Assembly (NCBI GenBank): GCA_965198325.1
Contig: CBDAPE010000017.1
Span: 682,001-746,000 of the forward strand
From: CBDAPE01 sp965198325
GTDB lineage: Bacteria; Pseudomonadota; Alphaproteobacteria; UBA828; JAPUJA01
Reading direction: 5' to 3'
Length of the DNA: 64,000 nucleotides
Shown: piece after piece, positions 47,701-55,572 of the stretch
Layout of the letters: every line of letters starts with the position of its first letter
How positions within the stretch are numbered: position 1 is the first letter of the stretch
Translations under genes and position numbers: made by a program
The notes under the pieces: generated by a model
The model's input: only the letters and a program-made list of their open reading frames with translations
Told to the model about the DNA's origin: nothing
Databases searched by the model: none

Positions 47701-47877
47701 CAAATGGGCGTCCCAGTCGGATACGCCCTCGGCGGCAAGGCTGTCGATGCGGGATTTTACGGCCCTCCAATCATCGACCCAGATAGCGGACGGCGAATCG
47801 TCGAAGATTTCGCGGTACTGGGCTTCGCTGGCGCGAAGCGTGGCCTCCGCCTGGCGCTGTTCCGTGAGATCCTCCAT
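44761..47877 (-). CDS. Kinase A C-terminal segment: modules 7-10, HisKA-HATPase-REC
   Basis: A 1,038-codon open segment holding most of four modules (26-186, 187-347, 348-507, 508-655), then HisKA with the phospho-acceptor His near residue 674, HATPase_c, and a receiver domain near 905-1020 (TILLVEDDEELR, LLSDVMLP, LDKPVS). Its ATG at 47877 follows the TAG by one codon (TAG-GCC-ATG), so reinitiation after the stop could make this as a free-standing kinase. Modules 7 and 6 are near-identical tandem copies. Modules 9 and 10 are the most divergent (DDLTAYGDML, IGAYGQLLDR in place of the AFR motif). Confidence 0.65.
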   Translation of the reverse strand: MEDLTEQRQAEATLRASEAQYREIFDDSPSAIWVDDWRAVKSRIDSLAAEGVSDWDAHLDANPGLLIELFKLQHPVEVSKAAADLYRAPSVAVLLEDSADDWRNPDGVGAFRSLLLALLAGKTVHTVEAREIDYENQEIIVRSRAVVPPEYREDWSRVVYAMEDVTEQRQAEATLRASEARYREIFNDSPTALWIDDWSDVKRRLDELARSGVADWPSYFDTHPNELAELFKLGMGVEISKAVLDIFGAPSEEALLAAADANPQMQRELPAFRREVLSFLDGRFELVVEFEDANFDQERLVIAERVTIPPDFRDDWSRVYFAIEDVTERKRAEVALRSSETRYRDLFEGSPFSIWEEDWSTTRQTIDRLRAEGISDFRAYFRDQPDALQEIYDAIRVVEFNRATIQLYGAASKDELWRALDHFETYDDLTAYGDMLAEIADGATRVAYDGVERTFGGEEILTHSTVNILPDALDDWSSVVMIVEDVTASAKAHAALRESDTRYRGLFEAAPFAIWEEDWSEAKRRLEEFRRAGVDDLAGYLTDHRETLLEIYHTFEVTNFNRMTVELYEAENARQLRAAAKNFAVHDDIGAYGQLLDRLIVGNIPTSYEASQTTLQNNVISTRTTVNIPAEAVGDWSRLIIAVENISERTETEEQLRQAQKMEAVGHLTGGVAHDFNNLLGIVLGNVELLSEKLADDEKASARIAAIERAARRGADLTHGLLAFSRRQKLEPKSTDVNQLIADLIGILQRTLGTDITIRTHLAPDLGEALIDSSQLESSLLNLAINARDAMPEGGTLAVATAEVSFDPARAELLGIEPGEYILVLVSDNGTGMPSEVVAHALEPFFTTKETGRGTGLGLSMVYGFARQSGGHVTLESVQGQGTTVSLYLPLAAVHTQEVDRAETDGLARGKGETILLVEDDEELRMVTAQILEELDYQVITADAGPTALTVLEGEMPVDPLLSDVMLPDGLNGFETARKARGYRPGLPLLFMTGFTAVETASGFDNEEVTILDKPVSHTILAWALRDALDGVKASPSG

Positions 47878-48285
47878 GGCCTAGACGACACGCGACCAAT
47901 CCTCTCGATAATCGGGCGGGACCACCGCCCTGCTGCGGACGATAATCTCCCGGTCTTCAAAGTCGAATTCATGCACCTCCACGGTGTGGGCCGTATCGCC
48001 GGCGAGGATCGCCAGAAGCAGGGAGCGAAATGCACCGACTTCATCCGGGTTACGCCAATCATCCGCGGAATCTTCAAGCAAGGCCGCAATACTTGGCGCG
48101 CGATAAAGATCGGCGGCCGCCTTGCTGACCTCGACGGGGTGCTGCAGCTTGAAGAGTTCGACGAGGAGATCCGGGTTGGCATCCAAATGAGCGGCCCAGT
48201 CGGACACACCCTCGGCGGCGATGTCGGCGATACGGGATTTCACGGCGCTCCAGTCCTCGACCCAGATGGCGGATGGCGAATCGTC
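47320..48285 (-). repeat. 483-bp tandem duplication: modules 6 and 7 of kinase A
   Basis: The same DNA text occurs with a period of exactly 483 bp; for example the run beginning gacgacacgcgaccaatcct is at 47401 and again at 47884. The two copies differ by scattered substitutions only, one of which is the TAC-to-TAG change at 47881. Confidence 0.85.
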
Positions 48286-49173
48286 GAAGATTTCGCGATA
48301 TCGGGCTTCACTGGAGCGCAACTCTTGCTCAGCCTGGCGCTGTTCGGTCACGTCCTCGAAGTCACAGAGGACACGGTTCCAGCTTTCGCGGGACGCCTCG
48401 GGCAGACGGATCCGGTGACGGACGAGGATATCGCGGCCGTCGGCGGTGTCGTTGAGGATGACGCTCTCGTCCTCATTCCGGTTTTCGAGAAAGGCAATGA
48501 GCGTTTCTCTGAAGGCCGCGACTTCGGCCTCGTTCTGCCAGTCGTTCTGAGCAAGGCTGAAGACTTCATCCGCCGTCGAGCAAGCGTAGATGTCAAGCAC
48601 ACCCCTGCTTATCTCGGTGACGGTCCCAAGCCGATAGAGCTCCGGGAGCAGGTCCGGGTGGCGGTCGAAGTGGCTGCGCCAATCGATAACGACAGAGGCT
48701 GCCAGGATGTCGAGCCGTGCCTTGATTGCAGTCCAGTTCTCCTCCCAAATCGCCGACGGCGAATCGTTGAAGATCTCCCGGTAGCGGGTCTCGCTTTGAC
48801 GCAACGCTTCCTCGGCGCGGCGCTGGTCCGTGACGTCTTCGAGCACGAAGAAAACGCGCGACCAGTCGTGGCCGTGCTGGGCGGGGATCGAGGCGCGTTC
48901 GTGAATGATGATGGACCGGTCGATGAAGGTCTCGTCGGGATACTCGACCTCAAAATCCGTTTGCCCTTCAATGAAGGCCAAGACCTGGCGACGGACGGCG
49001 TCGAGCTCGCGGTCGTATTCCCAGCTGTAGGCCCTGTCTTCGATCAGTGTTTCGATCGAGGGTGCTTCGAAGAGATCGGCCACAGCCTGGCTGACTTCAA
49101 GGACAACGGACGCATCGAAGAGTTCGATCAAGGTGTCGCGGTTCTGCTCGAGATGGGCCGGCCAGTCGACCAC
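47881..49173 (-). CDS. Kinase A middle segment: modules 4 (partial), 5, 6
   Basis: A 430-codon segment between the TAA at 49246 and the TAG at 47881, open from before the GTG at 49173 (VVDWPAHLEQNRDT). Contains the rest of module 4, module 5 (unusual ENWTAIKARLDILAASVVIDW and a CDFEDVTEQR end), and module 6, which ends at SRVV-stop. No output domain. The 5' boundary is the lesion, not a start. Confidence 0.5.
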   Translation of the reverse strand: MVDWPAHLEQNRDTLIELFDASVVLEVSQAVADLFEAPSIETLIEDRAYSWEYDRELDAVRRQVLAFIEGQTDFEVEYPDETFIDRSIIIHERASIPAQHGHDWSRVFFVLEDVTDQRRAEEALRQSETRYREIFNDSPSAIWEENWTAIKARLDILAASVVIDWRSHFDRHPDLLPELYRLGTVTEISRGVLDIYACSTADEVFSLAQNDWQNEAEVAAFRETLIAFLENRNEDESVILNDTADGRDILVRHRIRLPEASRESWNRVLCDFEDVTEQRQAEQELRSSEARYREIFDDSPSAIWVEDWSAVKSRIADIAAEGVSDWAAHLDANPDLLVELFKLQHPVEVSKAAADLYRAPSIAALLEDSADDWRNPDEVGAFRSLLLAILAGDTAHTVEVHEFDFEDREIIVRSRAVVPPDYREDWSRVV

Positions 49174-49245
49174 GCCCTCGGCAGTCAGCTCGTCGACCCG
49201 TGCCTTGACCGGCGACCAGTCCTCGACCCAGATGGCGGCGGGGGA

Positions 49246-50898
49246 TTAGTGGAAAATTTCACGGTGCCGCGCCTCGCTGGTGCCGAGCGCCGCCTGGGCT
49301 TCCTTGAGGTCGGTGACGTCGATGATAACCCCGTCCGCATAGGCGGGCTGGCCTGTCTCATCGGGCAGGATGCGGATCGTCTCGCGTACCCAGCGATAGC
49401 TGTCGTCGGCGTGGCGCATCCGGTATTCGGCATTGAACGGCACATCCTTGTCGACAGACGCCCGAAACTGCTCGTTGACCTGGTTCCAGTCGTCGGGATG
49501 AACGAGGTCTTTGTGTTCGGTGCCGATCAGGCTGTCGGCCGCGCGGCCGGTTATTTCGACAATGCCCTCGCTGACGAACAGGAAAGTTCCGGTCTCATCG
49601 GGAACTTCGCGCAAGACCGCGCCTGGCAGGTTTTCGACCAGGCTGCGGTATTTCGCCTCGCTCTCGCGCAACTCGCGCTCGGTCTGGCGCTGGCCCGTGA
49701 CGTCTTCGAGCGTGTAGAGCACCCGCGACCAATCGTCGGCGTTCTCCTCGGGCATGCCGACGCGTTGCCGCACGAGGATCTCGCGACCGTCATAGGTGTC
49801 GTTGAGAATCTCGAGGATGGCTGCGTTTCGCCCGTCCAGGAATTGAAGGATCGTATCCCGGAGAGTTTCCAGATCACCCCGGGCACGATCCGCGTCCTCG
49901 GCGTCCCGTTTAAGCTGCTCGACGGAGAGAGCGTCATAAAGTTTGGCCGCCGCCTGGCTGACCTCGACGATGTTGGCGAGCTCGAACAGGTGCCGGAGGT
50001 CTCCGGGGTTTGCGTCGAGAAACGCGGGCCAATCCGTCGTGCCCGCCGCAGCCAGTTCGTCGATCCGCTGCTTGACCGCGCTCCAATCCTCCTCCCAGAG
50101 CGCAGCCTGGGAGGCGTGAAAAATCTCGTGATAATGGCGTTCGCTGTCACGTAAGGCCGCTTCGGCCTGACGCTGCTCCGTGACATCCTCGATGGCATAG
50201 ATGACGCGCGACCAGTCGTGGCGGTTGCGCTCGGGGATAGTAACGCGCTCGCGAACGATAATCGGCTCCGCACGATAGACCTGGTCCGAAAATTCGACCG
50301 TGTGCAGCTTTTCGCCGTTGAGGAGCGCGACCAGCGTGTCGCCGAAGATGTCGAGATCTTCGGGATCTTCGGCACTGGTGTCGGTATACGCCATCAAGAC
50401 TTCCGCGGAAGGCGCGCCATAGAGCTGAACCGCCGCTTCGCTGACATCGACGACCGTTGTGGCCATGTAAAGTTCGCTCAGCAATGCACGGTTGCGCTGA
50501 AACAGGTCCGCCCAATCCGCGATGCCCGCTCCCGCCAATTCGTCGAGACGGATCTTCACGGTGCGCCAGTCCTCGATCCAGATGGCGACCGGTGAATCGA
50601 CGAAAATATCGTGATAGCGCTCCTCGGATTCTCCGAGCGCCATTTCCGCGCGTCGCTGTTCTGTGACGTCGAAGACCGTGTGGAGAACACGGGACCAGTC
50701 CTTCCGGCCGTCGGACGGAATGATCACGCGTTCACGGAGGCCGACCCGGCGGCCGATCAAGGTTTCATCGGTGCGTTCGCAGTCGACAACCCACTGCCCG
50801 GCGAGGAACGCGGTGATTTCGGCCTGAAGAGAATCGAGGTCGGCGTCGGACGGCAGTCGCTCGGCATCGTCGCTGATGAAAGCCGCCGGCGACGGCAT
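49246..50898 (-). CDS. Kinase A middle segment: module 1 end, modules 2-3, second PAS-PAC
   Basis: A 550-codon segment; open sequence in this frame actually continues back to the frameshift at ~51040 through DWPAYFAEHREILAELYELARIVDVSQSY. It includes modules 2 and 3 and a classical PAS-PAC (SLVENLPGAVLREVPDETGTFLFVSEG...HPDDWNQVNEQF...DVTDLKEAQAAL). It ends at HREIFH-TAA, where sister modules have Glu or Asp at the stop position. Confidence 0.5.
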   Translation of the reverse strand: MPSPAAFISDDAERLPSDADLDSLQAEITAFLAGQWVVDCERTDETLIGRRVGLRERVIIPSDGRKDWSRVLHTVFDVTEQRRAEMALGESEERYHDIFVDSPVAIWIEDWRTVKIRLDELAGAGIADWADLFQRNRALLSELYMATTVVDVSEAAVQLYGAPSAEVLMAYTDTSAEDPEDLDIFGDTLVALLNGEKLHTVEFSDQVYRAEPIIVRERVTIPERNRHDWSRVIYAIEDVTEQRQAEAALRDSERHYHEIFHASQAALWEEDWSAVKQRIDELAAAGTTDWPAFLDANPGDLRHLFELANIVEVSQAAAKLYDALSVEQLKRDAEDADRARGDLETLRDTILQFLDGRNAAILEILNDTYDGREILVRQRVGMPEENADDWSRVLYTLEDVTGQRQTERELRESEAKYRSLVENLPGAVLREVPDETGTFLFVSEGIVEITGRAADSLIGTEHKDLVHPDDWNQVNEQFRASVDKDVPFNAEYRMRHADDSYRWVRETIRILPDETGQPAYADGVIIDVTDLKEAQAALGTSEARHREIFH

Positions 50899-51590
50899 AT
50901 CGTAAATCTCCGCATATGACTGGCTGACGTCGACGATGCGGGCCAGTTCGTAGAGCTCGGCGAGGATTTCGCGGTGCTCGGCGAAGTAAGCCGGCCAGTC
51001 GGTGACGCCGCTGGACGCAATCTCGTCGAGGCGCCGTTTGAGTCGTCCTCGCAGATCGGCGCTGGGGATTCCACGAAGATGTCCCGGTAGCGCCGCTCGC
51101 TCTCGATCAGCTCCGATTGGGCGCGTTTGAATTCCGTGATGTCGAGCAGGTGGAGATCGATCCAGCGGGGCGAGCCGTCGTCGTCGAATGCGGTCTGCGC
51201 TCGCTCGGCTATCCAGCGTATCGAGCCGTCGGCGTGGATTGTGCGGTATTCGTCGCGGGCGATCCGGCCGTTCAGGAGAGCGTTGTAGAGCGTCGCGGTC
51301 GCGGTCTTCTGGTCGTCCGGGTGAATGATCTCGCGAAGCCGCTCGCCGCCATGGCCGACGAACTCGGACTCCGGCAGCCCGGTCAGCGCCTCGAAACCCT
51401 GGCTGACGACAAGAATCTCAAAGGGCGGCACGGCGGAAAGGCGGACGAAGGCTCCGATTTGGCGACCGATGAGCGCTGTCGGATCGTCGACCGCGTCGGT
51501 TGCATCGACCCAGTTCTCCGGTCCGGTGCGGCTTTTTGGAACCGAGTGAACGGTTCCGTCGCGTGGAGGGTTGTTGATCGTTTCGGACAC
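50757..51590 (-). CDS. Kinase A N-terminal segment: PAS-PAC, then frameshift
   Basis: GTG start at 51590 (MSETINNPPRDG) and a classical PAS-PAC domain (residues ~40-155: FEILVVSQGFEALTGLPESEF, HPDDQKTATATLYNAL, DEYRTIHADGSIRWIAERAQTAF, LDITEFKRAQSEL). The protein follows the module family up to ESPAPICEDD, then the ~10-nt deletion puts it out of frame and the remainder to 50757 is non-homologous. Confidence 0.5.
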   Translation of the reverse strand: MSETINNPPRDGTVHSVPKSRTGPENWVDATDAVDDPTALIGRQIGAFVRLSAVPPFEILVVSQGFEALTGLPESEFVGHGGERLREIIHPDDQKTATATLYNALLNGRIARDEYRTIHADGSIRWIAERAQTAFDDDGSPRWIDLHLLDITEFKRAQSELIESERRYRDIFVESPAPICEDDSNGASTRLRPAASPTGRLTSPSTAKSSPSSTNWPASSTSASHMRRFTICRRRRLSSATMPSDCRPTPTSILFRPKSPRSSPGSGLSTANAPMKP

Positions 51591-51760
51591 AGGCGCCTTT
51601 TGCTACCGTTGTAGCGCGGACTACGCTCTGCCTCCCGGTGGGAGTATATCTCGGTTGGACCGGACTGTTGTACCCCTAAATGCCTATAGTCGCTATCGTC
51701 AATAGTATTAACCTTAACGAGTCAGGCTAGCCGCGCCGTTCAGAGCGGCCCAAATGGCGT

Positions 51761-52540
51761 TCAGGTCGCGTAAGGCACGCCGGCACGGTCCAATTCGCGC
51801 ACTAAGGCCGGCCAGGCATAGTCGACATAGTGGGTGTTGCCGCCGCGGTGTTGCTCGGCGGTGCGTTCACAAACCTTCGGAGGCAACGCGTGAACCGTGC
51901 TGCCCGTCGCCATCATGCGGAGCTGGGCCGAGCAGGATTTCTCCAGGAAAAACATCCGGATGAAGGCTTGGCCGACGCTCGTACCCGCGGTCAGCAGGCC
52001 GTGATTACGCAGGATCAGGTTGTTCTTCGTACCGAGCGCGGCGACCAGACGCGGCTGCTCGTCCGTATCAAGGACAATGCCCTCGAAATCGTGATAGCCG
52101 AGGTCGCCGTAGAACATCAGGGAATCCTGGTTGACGAACAGCAGGCCTTCCTCGATTCCGGAGACCGCCATGCCGGCCTCGGTGTGGGTGTGGAGCACGC
52201 AGTTGACGTCGGGGCGGGCCGCGTGAATCGCACCGTGGATCAGGAATCCCGCCTTATTGATCCCGTAGTCGGGCTCGTCTAAGACAGTTCCGTCGAGGTC
52301 AACCTTGACGAGGTTCGACGCCGTCACTTCGTCGTAGGCGAGGCCGTAGGGGTTGAGCATAAAATGGTGCTCCGGCCCCGGCACACGGGCGGAAATGTGG
52401 TTGAATATCAGGGTCGTGGCCCAGCCGTAGCGGTGGACCAGCCGGTAGGCCGCGGCAAGCTGCACCCGGGTTTCCCATTCCTCGGCGCTAACCTGACTTT
52501 CCAGCGAGGGAGCCGTCGATCGGGCGGAACGAGATGCCAT
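51761..52540 (-). CDS. Class II aldolase/adducin family protein
   Basis: A 259-aa member of the FucA/AraD/RhaD aldolase-epimerase fold. Zn ligands are visible in HTHTEAGMA (residues ~118-120) and a later His in LILRNHGLLTAG near 178. SARVPG, LNPYGLAYDEV and DLDGTVLDEPDYGINKAGFLIHGAIHAARPDVN also fit. Metal-dependent C-C cleavage of phosphorylated or plain sugar-like aldols, or decarboxylation; the subfamily is close to proteobacterial members of unknown substrate. Divergently transcribed from the aminotransferase pseudogene, so the two may serve the same catabolic pathway. Confidence 0.88.
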   Translation of the reverse strand: MASRSARSTAPSLESQVSAEEWETRVQLAAAYRLVHRYGWATTLIFNHISARVPGPEHHFMLNPYGLAYDEVTASNLVKVDLDGTVLDEPDYGINKAGFLIHGAIHAARPDVNCVLHTHTEAGMAVSGIEEGLLFVNQDSLMFYGDLGYHDFEGIVLDTDEQPRLVAALGTKNNLILRNHGLLTAGTSVGQAFIRMFFLEKSCSAQLRMMATGSTVHALPPKVCERTAEQHRGGNTHYVDYAWPALVRELDRAGVPYAT

Positions 52541-52769
52541 GATCGTCTCCGTTTAAACGAGATGATGATCTCACGGCCTGATAATAGCACGGCTTGCGGC
52601 AGGGACGACATCGGAGGGCCCCTCGCCAGAGGTATTCTTTGCGGGACGTCGCCGGGCCAGTCAGGGGTGAAGCGCGTCCCGATCAGCAAGCCCGACGTCT
52701 CTCTCGCCAAACCGGTCGAGAGGCGCGACAATGACACGGCATCGCCTATGCCAGCCCAGGAGAGCAAGC

Positions 52770-54196
52770 ATGACGAGCCTGAGTGATCGTAATCTGAGCC
52801 TTGAGCAGATGGACAGGGAGACCCTGATTCACCCGTATACGGTCTTGGGGGAGGGTCGGGACGAGCCGACCGTGATTACGGGCGGCAAGGGGATTACGGT
52901 CAGCTTCTCCAATGGGGCGACCTATATCGACGCCATGTCGTCGATGAATTGCGTGAATATCGGCTACGGCAACCAGCGGGTCGCTGAGGCGATTGCCAAG
53001 CAGGCCCGCGAACTCGCCTACTATCACAGCTTCCTCGGCGTCACGAACGAACCCTCGGTAAGGCTGGCCGACCGGCTGCTCCACGAGCTGCTGCCCGAGC
53101 AGATGAGCCGCGTCATGTTCTACAGCTCGGGCTCCGAGGCGGTTGACGCCGCACTGAAATGTATATGGATGTACAACTATTTACGGGGCAAGCCGGAGAA
53201 GACCAAGATCATATCGCGCAAGGGATCCTATCACGGCGTGACCCTGGGCGCGTCGAGCGTGTCGGGCAGCGAGGTGATGCGCAAGGGCTTCAATCTGCCG
53301 CTGCCAGGAATCCTGTTGACGGAGAATTTCCATCATTTCCGGGAGGCCGAGCCCGGCGAATCCGAGCGCGATTATTCGAAGCGGCTCGCCCGCGTTCTCG
53401 ACCTGCAGATTGAAGCGGAATGGTCCGAGACGGTCGCGGCTTTCGTTTGTGAGCCGGCACTTGGCGCGGGCTGTGCCGTGATGCCCCCGGAGGGCTATTA
53501 CGAAGAAGTGGTCAAGGTCTTGCGAAGCACGACGTGCTGTTCTTCGACGATGAATGCATCACGGGCTTTGGGCGTACCGGCAACTGGTTCGCCTGCTCGA
53601 CCTTCGATTTCGACGCAGAGCCCGACGTTATGACCATTTCAAAGGGAATCACCAGCGCCTATATCCCGCTCTCGGCGGTCGCGATCTCGGAGAAAATCTG
53701 GAAGGTCCTGCGCGACGGCATCCCGAGTGAAGCCGTGCCGCTATACGCCACCGGCTCGACGGCGAGCGGCCATCCGATCGCCTGCGCGGCCGCGAACGAA
53801 AATATCGACGTCATGATCGACGAGGACCTCATGGTCAACGCGCGCAAGGTCGGGACCTATTTCATGCAGGGGCTGGCCGAACGCATCGGCGATCATCCGC
53901 TGATTGGCGAGATCCGCGGCGAGGGGCTGATGGTCGGACTCGACCTGGTGGCGGACAGGGAGACGAATGAGATCCTCGATCCGGCGTGGGATTGCGCCCA
54001 TCGGCTGGTCGAGCTGTGCCGGGAGCAGGAGAACCTGATCGTGCGGGCCTTCTTCGGCACGAGTTCCATGTCGTTCGGCCCACCGATCATCCTGACCGAG
54101 GACGAGGCCGACGACATCGCCGGCCGGGTCGAGCGCGCGCTGGGCACGCTGACCGACGAGCTGATGACCGATGGCCGCTGGCGACCAGCCGGATAG
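52770..54196 (+). pseudogene. Class III (omega) aminotransferase, frameshifted
   Basis: A PLP fold-type I aminotransferase split near 53519 by a 1-nt deletion. The first part (from ATG 52770, RBS AGGAGA) runs through the SSGSEAVDAALK and KGSYHGVTLGAS motifs to EVVKV. In the +1 frame the text resumes as LAKHDVLFFDDECITGFGRTGNWFA with Asp and the Schiff-base Lys in TISKGITSAYIPL. Restoring one C (GTC-CTT-GCG) joins them. Frames: 52770-53633 and 53534-54196. A sequencing error cannot be excluded. Acceptor/donor substrates unknown; family members act on beta-alanine, taurine, GABA, pyruvate. Confidence 0.85.
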
Positions 54197-54202
54197 GGCG
54201 CG

Positions 54203-54829
54203 ATGGGCCGCGCCGCAATCGATAAGCGCCAGGGCATCCTGCCCTTCGCAGAGTTCACAGTTCGGGCAGCGGATCCTGCACCGACCGCTCCCGTCGAGCT
54301 CGATGCGCCACCCAAAGGCAAAATCGGCAGCGTCGCAGAGGTCGCGGCCGCCTGGGGCCTGAGCGGGCGGCTCGCGCGAGCCACCCGGATCGGGCGGGCT
54401 TACGAGGAATGCCTGGCCTGCTCTGTCGAGATTTCACCGCGCGCGAAGGTCCAGGCAGGCGTTGCCTACACCCGCGAGCGTCGCATTGTGCTCAACGCCA
54501 GGCTGTTCGAGCCCGGCCGCGAGGCCGACCGGGACGCCACCTTGCTGCATGAATGCGCCCATATCATCTCGAACCGCCGCTACCGGGCGCGCTGCAATCA
54601 CGACGAACGATGGCGGCGGGTCATGGATATGCTGGGCGAGCCCGCCCAAGCCTCCCACCGGCTCGACTATCTCTCCCGCGAGGCCCACGCGGTCGTTGCC
54701 TGGGTGTGCCGGAATTGCGGTGAGGCCTATCATTTTGTCCGCCCGCCCCGGCGCCGGGTGACGGATTGCTACTGTCGCCACTGCGGCCCGCGACAGGGGC
54801 GCCTCGACGCCGTCTCCCATACGGCCTAA
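54203..54829 (+). CDS. SprT-like zinc metalloprotein
   Basis: A 208-aa protein. It has the metalloprotease signature LLHECAH (Zn ligands His and His, catalytic Glu) near residue 113 with a following HDERWRRVMDMLG helix giving the third His, then a zinc ribbon: CRNCGEAY and CYCRHCG. This is the SprT/Spartan-like fold, which trims DNA-protein crosslinks in eukaryotes; the role in bacteria is unclear. The N-terminal ~60 residues are Pro/Ala-rich. Begins 6 nt after the aminotransferase stop. Confidence 0.82.
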   Translation: MGRAAIDKRQGILPFAEFTVRAADPAPTAPVELDAPPKGKIGSVAEVAAAWGLSGRLARATRIGRAYEECLACSVEISPRAKVQAGVAYTRERRIVLNARLFEPGREADRDATLLHECAHIISNRRYRARCNHDERWRRVMDMLGEPAQASHRLDYLSREAHAVVAWVCRNCGEAYHFVRPPRRRVTDCYCRHCGPRQGRLDAVSHTA

Positions 54830-54862
54830 ACGAACTCGACAAGAAGCAGGGGAGCCTTGCGG

Positions 54863-55537
54863 TTAGCCTGTCTCCAGTCCACCCTCGACCGGCAATCCGG
54901 CTGCCCGCCATTCAGGGTAGCCATCCTCCAGCCGGCGGGCCTTGAATCCACGCTTGCGTAACGAGGCAACCGCCTCGAACGAGAAGACGCAGTACGCGCC
55001 CCGGCAGTAGGCGATGACCTCCTGATTCAGCGGCAACTCGTCGAGCCGTTTACGAAGATCCTTGAGCGGAATGTTCAGGGCGTGGGGGAGGTGTCCGGTG
55101 GCGAACTCGTCTTCCGGCCGCACGTCGAGCAGGGTTACGAGGCCACGCCGCATCCGGGCGACCAACTCTTCGCGAGTGATCGGCTCCAGGCCGTCACGCG
55201 CCTCGAAATAGTCGGCGATCACCCGGTGGGCCTCGGCGACGTTTTCCTCGGCAACCGAGCGAAGCGCGGCAAGAAGGGCGAGAACAGAGTCGTCTTGGAG
55301 GCGATAGACCACCTGCTTGCCCGATTTGCGTGAGACGACAAGACCGGCGTGACGCAAATGCTGGAGATGTTGCGATGCGTTCGCCACCGAGAGGTCGCTT
55401 AGGCCGGCCAGGGCTTCGACGTGGCGCTCGCGTTGCGCCAGAAGCTCGAGCAGGTTGAGGCGATTGGCATTGCCGATGGCTCGCGCTACGACGGCGAACT
55501 GCCGATACAGGTCGAGTTTGGGGCTTTCGCTTGACAT
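54863..55537 (-). CDS. ArsR-family regulator fused to a rhodanese domain
   Basis: A 224-aa fusion. Residues 1-100 are a winged-helix ArsR/SmtB domain (RLNLLELLAQRERHVEALAGLSDLSVANASQHLQHLRHAGLV, then KQVVYRL). Residues ~125-215 form a rhodanese domain (LLDVRPEDEFATGHLPHALNIPL) with the sulfur-carrying Cys in YCRGAYC, plus a second Cys. Such fusions may sense sulfane sulfur or metals and couple it to repression. The ATG at 55537 is chosen over a TTG three codons upstream. The strong promoter just upstream overlaps an AT-rich region that could hold its operator. Confidence 0.88.
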   Translation of the reverse strand: MSSESPKLDLYRQFAVVARAIGNANRLNLLELLAQRERHVEALAGLSDLSVANASQHLQHLRHAGLVVSRKSGKQVVYRLQDDSVLALLAALRSVAEENVAEAHRVIADYFEARDGLEPITREELVARMRRGLVTLLDVRPEDEFATGHLPHALNIPLKDLRKRLDELPLNQEVIAYCRGAYCVFSFEAVASLRKRGFKARRLEDGYPEWRAAGLPVEGGLETG

Positions 55538-55572
55538 TCTTATCAATCAATCATTCAATTTAATGCTTGATC

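Larger units (their letters stand above)
45915..51060 (-). repeat. Array of 10 PAS-like modules (kinase A)
   Basis: Ten coding repeats of ~161 aa with one interposed PAS-PAC domain. Same consensus as the kinase B array: EDWS-xxKxRLDEL, DWPxYF, VSxAAxxIYxAPS, LLAFL, DGREIxVRxRVxIP, DDWSRVLY-IEDVTEQR. The module lengths are so regular that module starts recur every 483 bp. Confidence 0.75.
44761..51590 (-). pseudogene. Giant PAS-module-array hybrid histidine kinase A, broken by two stops and one frameshift
   Basis: The reconstructed gene encodes about 2,280 aa: a classical PAS-PAC, 10 PAS-like modules with a second PAS-PAC between modules 3 and 4, then HisKA (GGVAHDFNNLLG, His near 45857), HATPase (INARDAMPEGG, GTGLGLSMVYG) and REC (LLSDVMLPDGL, LDKPV). 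Lesions: a ~10-nt deletion near 51040 at EDD-(WSAV)-KRRLDE, a TAA at 49246 in HREIFH-stop-SPAAIW, and a TAG at 47881 in SRVV-stop-AMEDL where the neighbouring module has TAC. The GTG start at 51590 follows AAAGG. Kinase domains are intact, so decay is recent, or the pieces are read separately, or the repeat region is mis-assembled. The four open segments follow as separate entries. Confidence 0.75.

Noticed and set aside
41554..47883. Stop-codon reassignment (TAG read as an amino acid) to explain the open modules
   Set aside because: One lesion is TAA and two are frameshifts, and TAG serves as normal terminator of other genes here (tgt, uvrA), so no recoding is needed.
47080..50154. A 1,024-codon plus-strand open frame opposite kinase A
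   Set aside because: It mirrors the module repeats on the complementary strand. The module codon usage merely avoids stops in that frame; the antisense text shows no known domain or RBS.
38648..51590. CRISPR-like or non-coding tandem repeats
   Set aside because: The 483-bp periodicity keeps the protein frame and domain motifs, so these are coding repeats, not spacer-repeat arrays.
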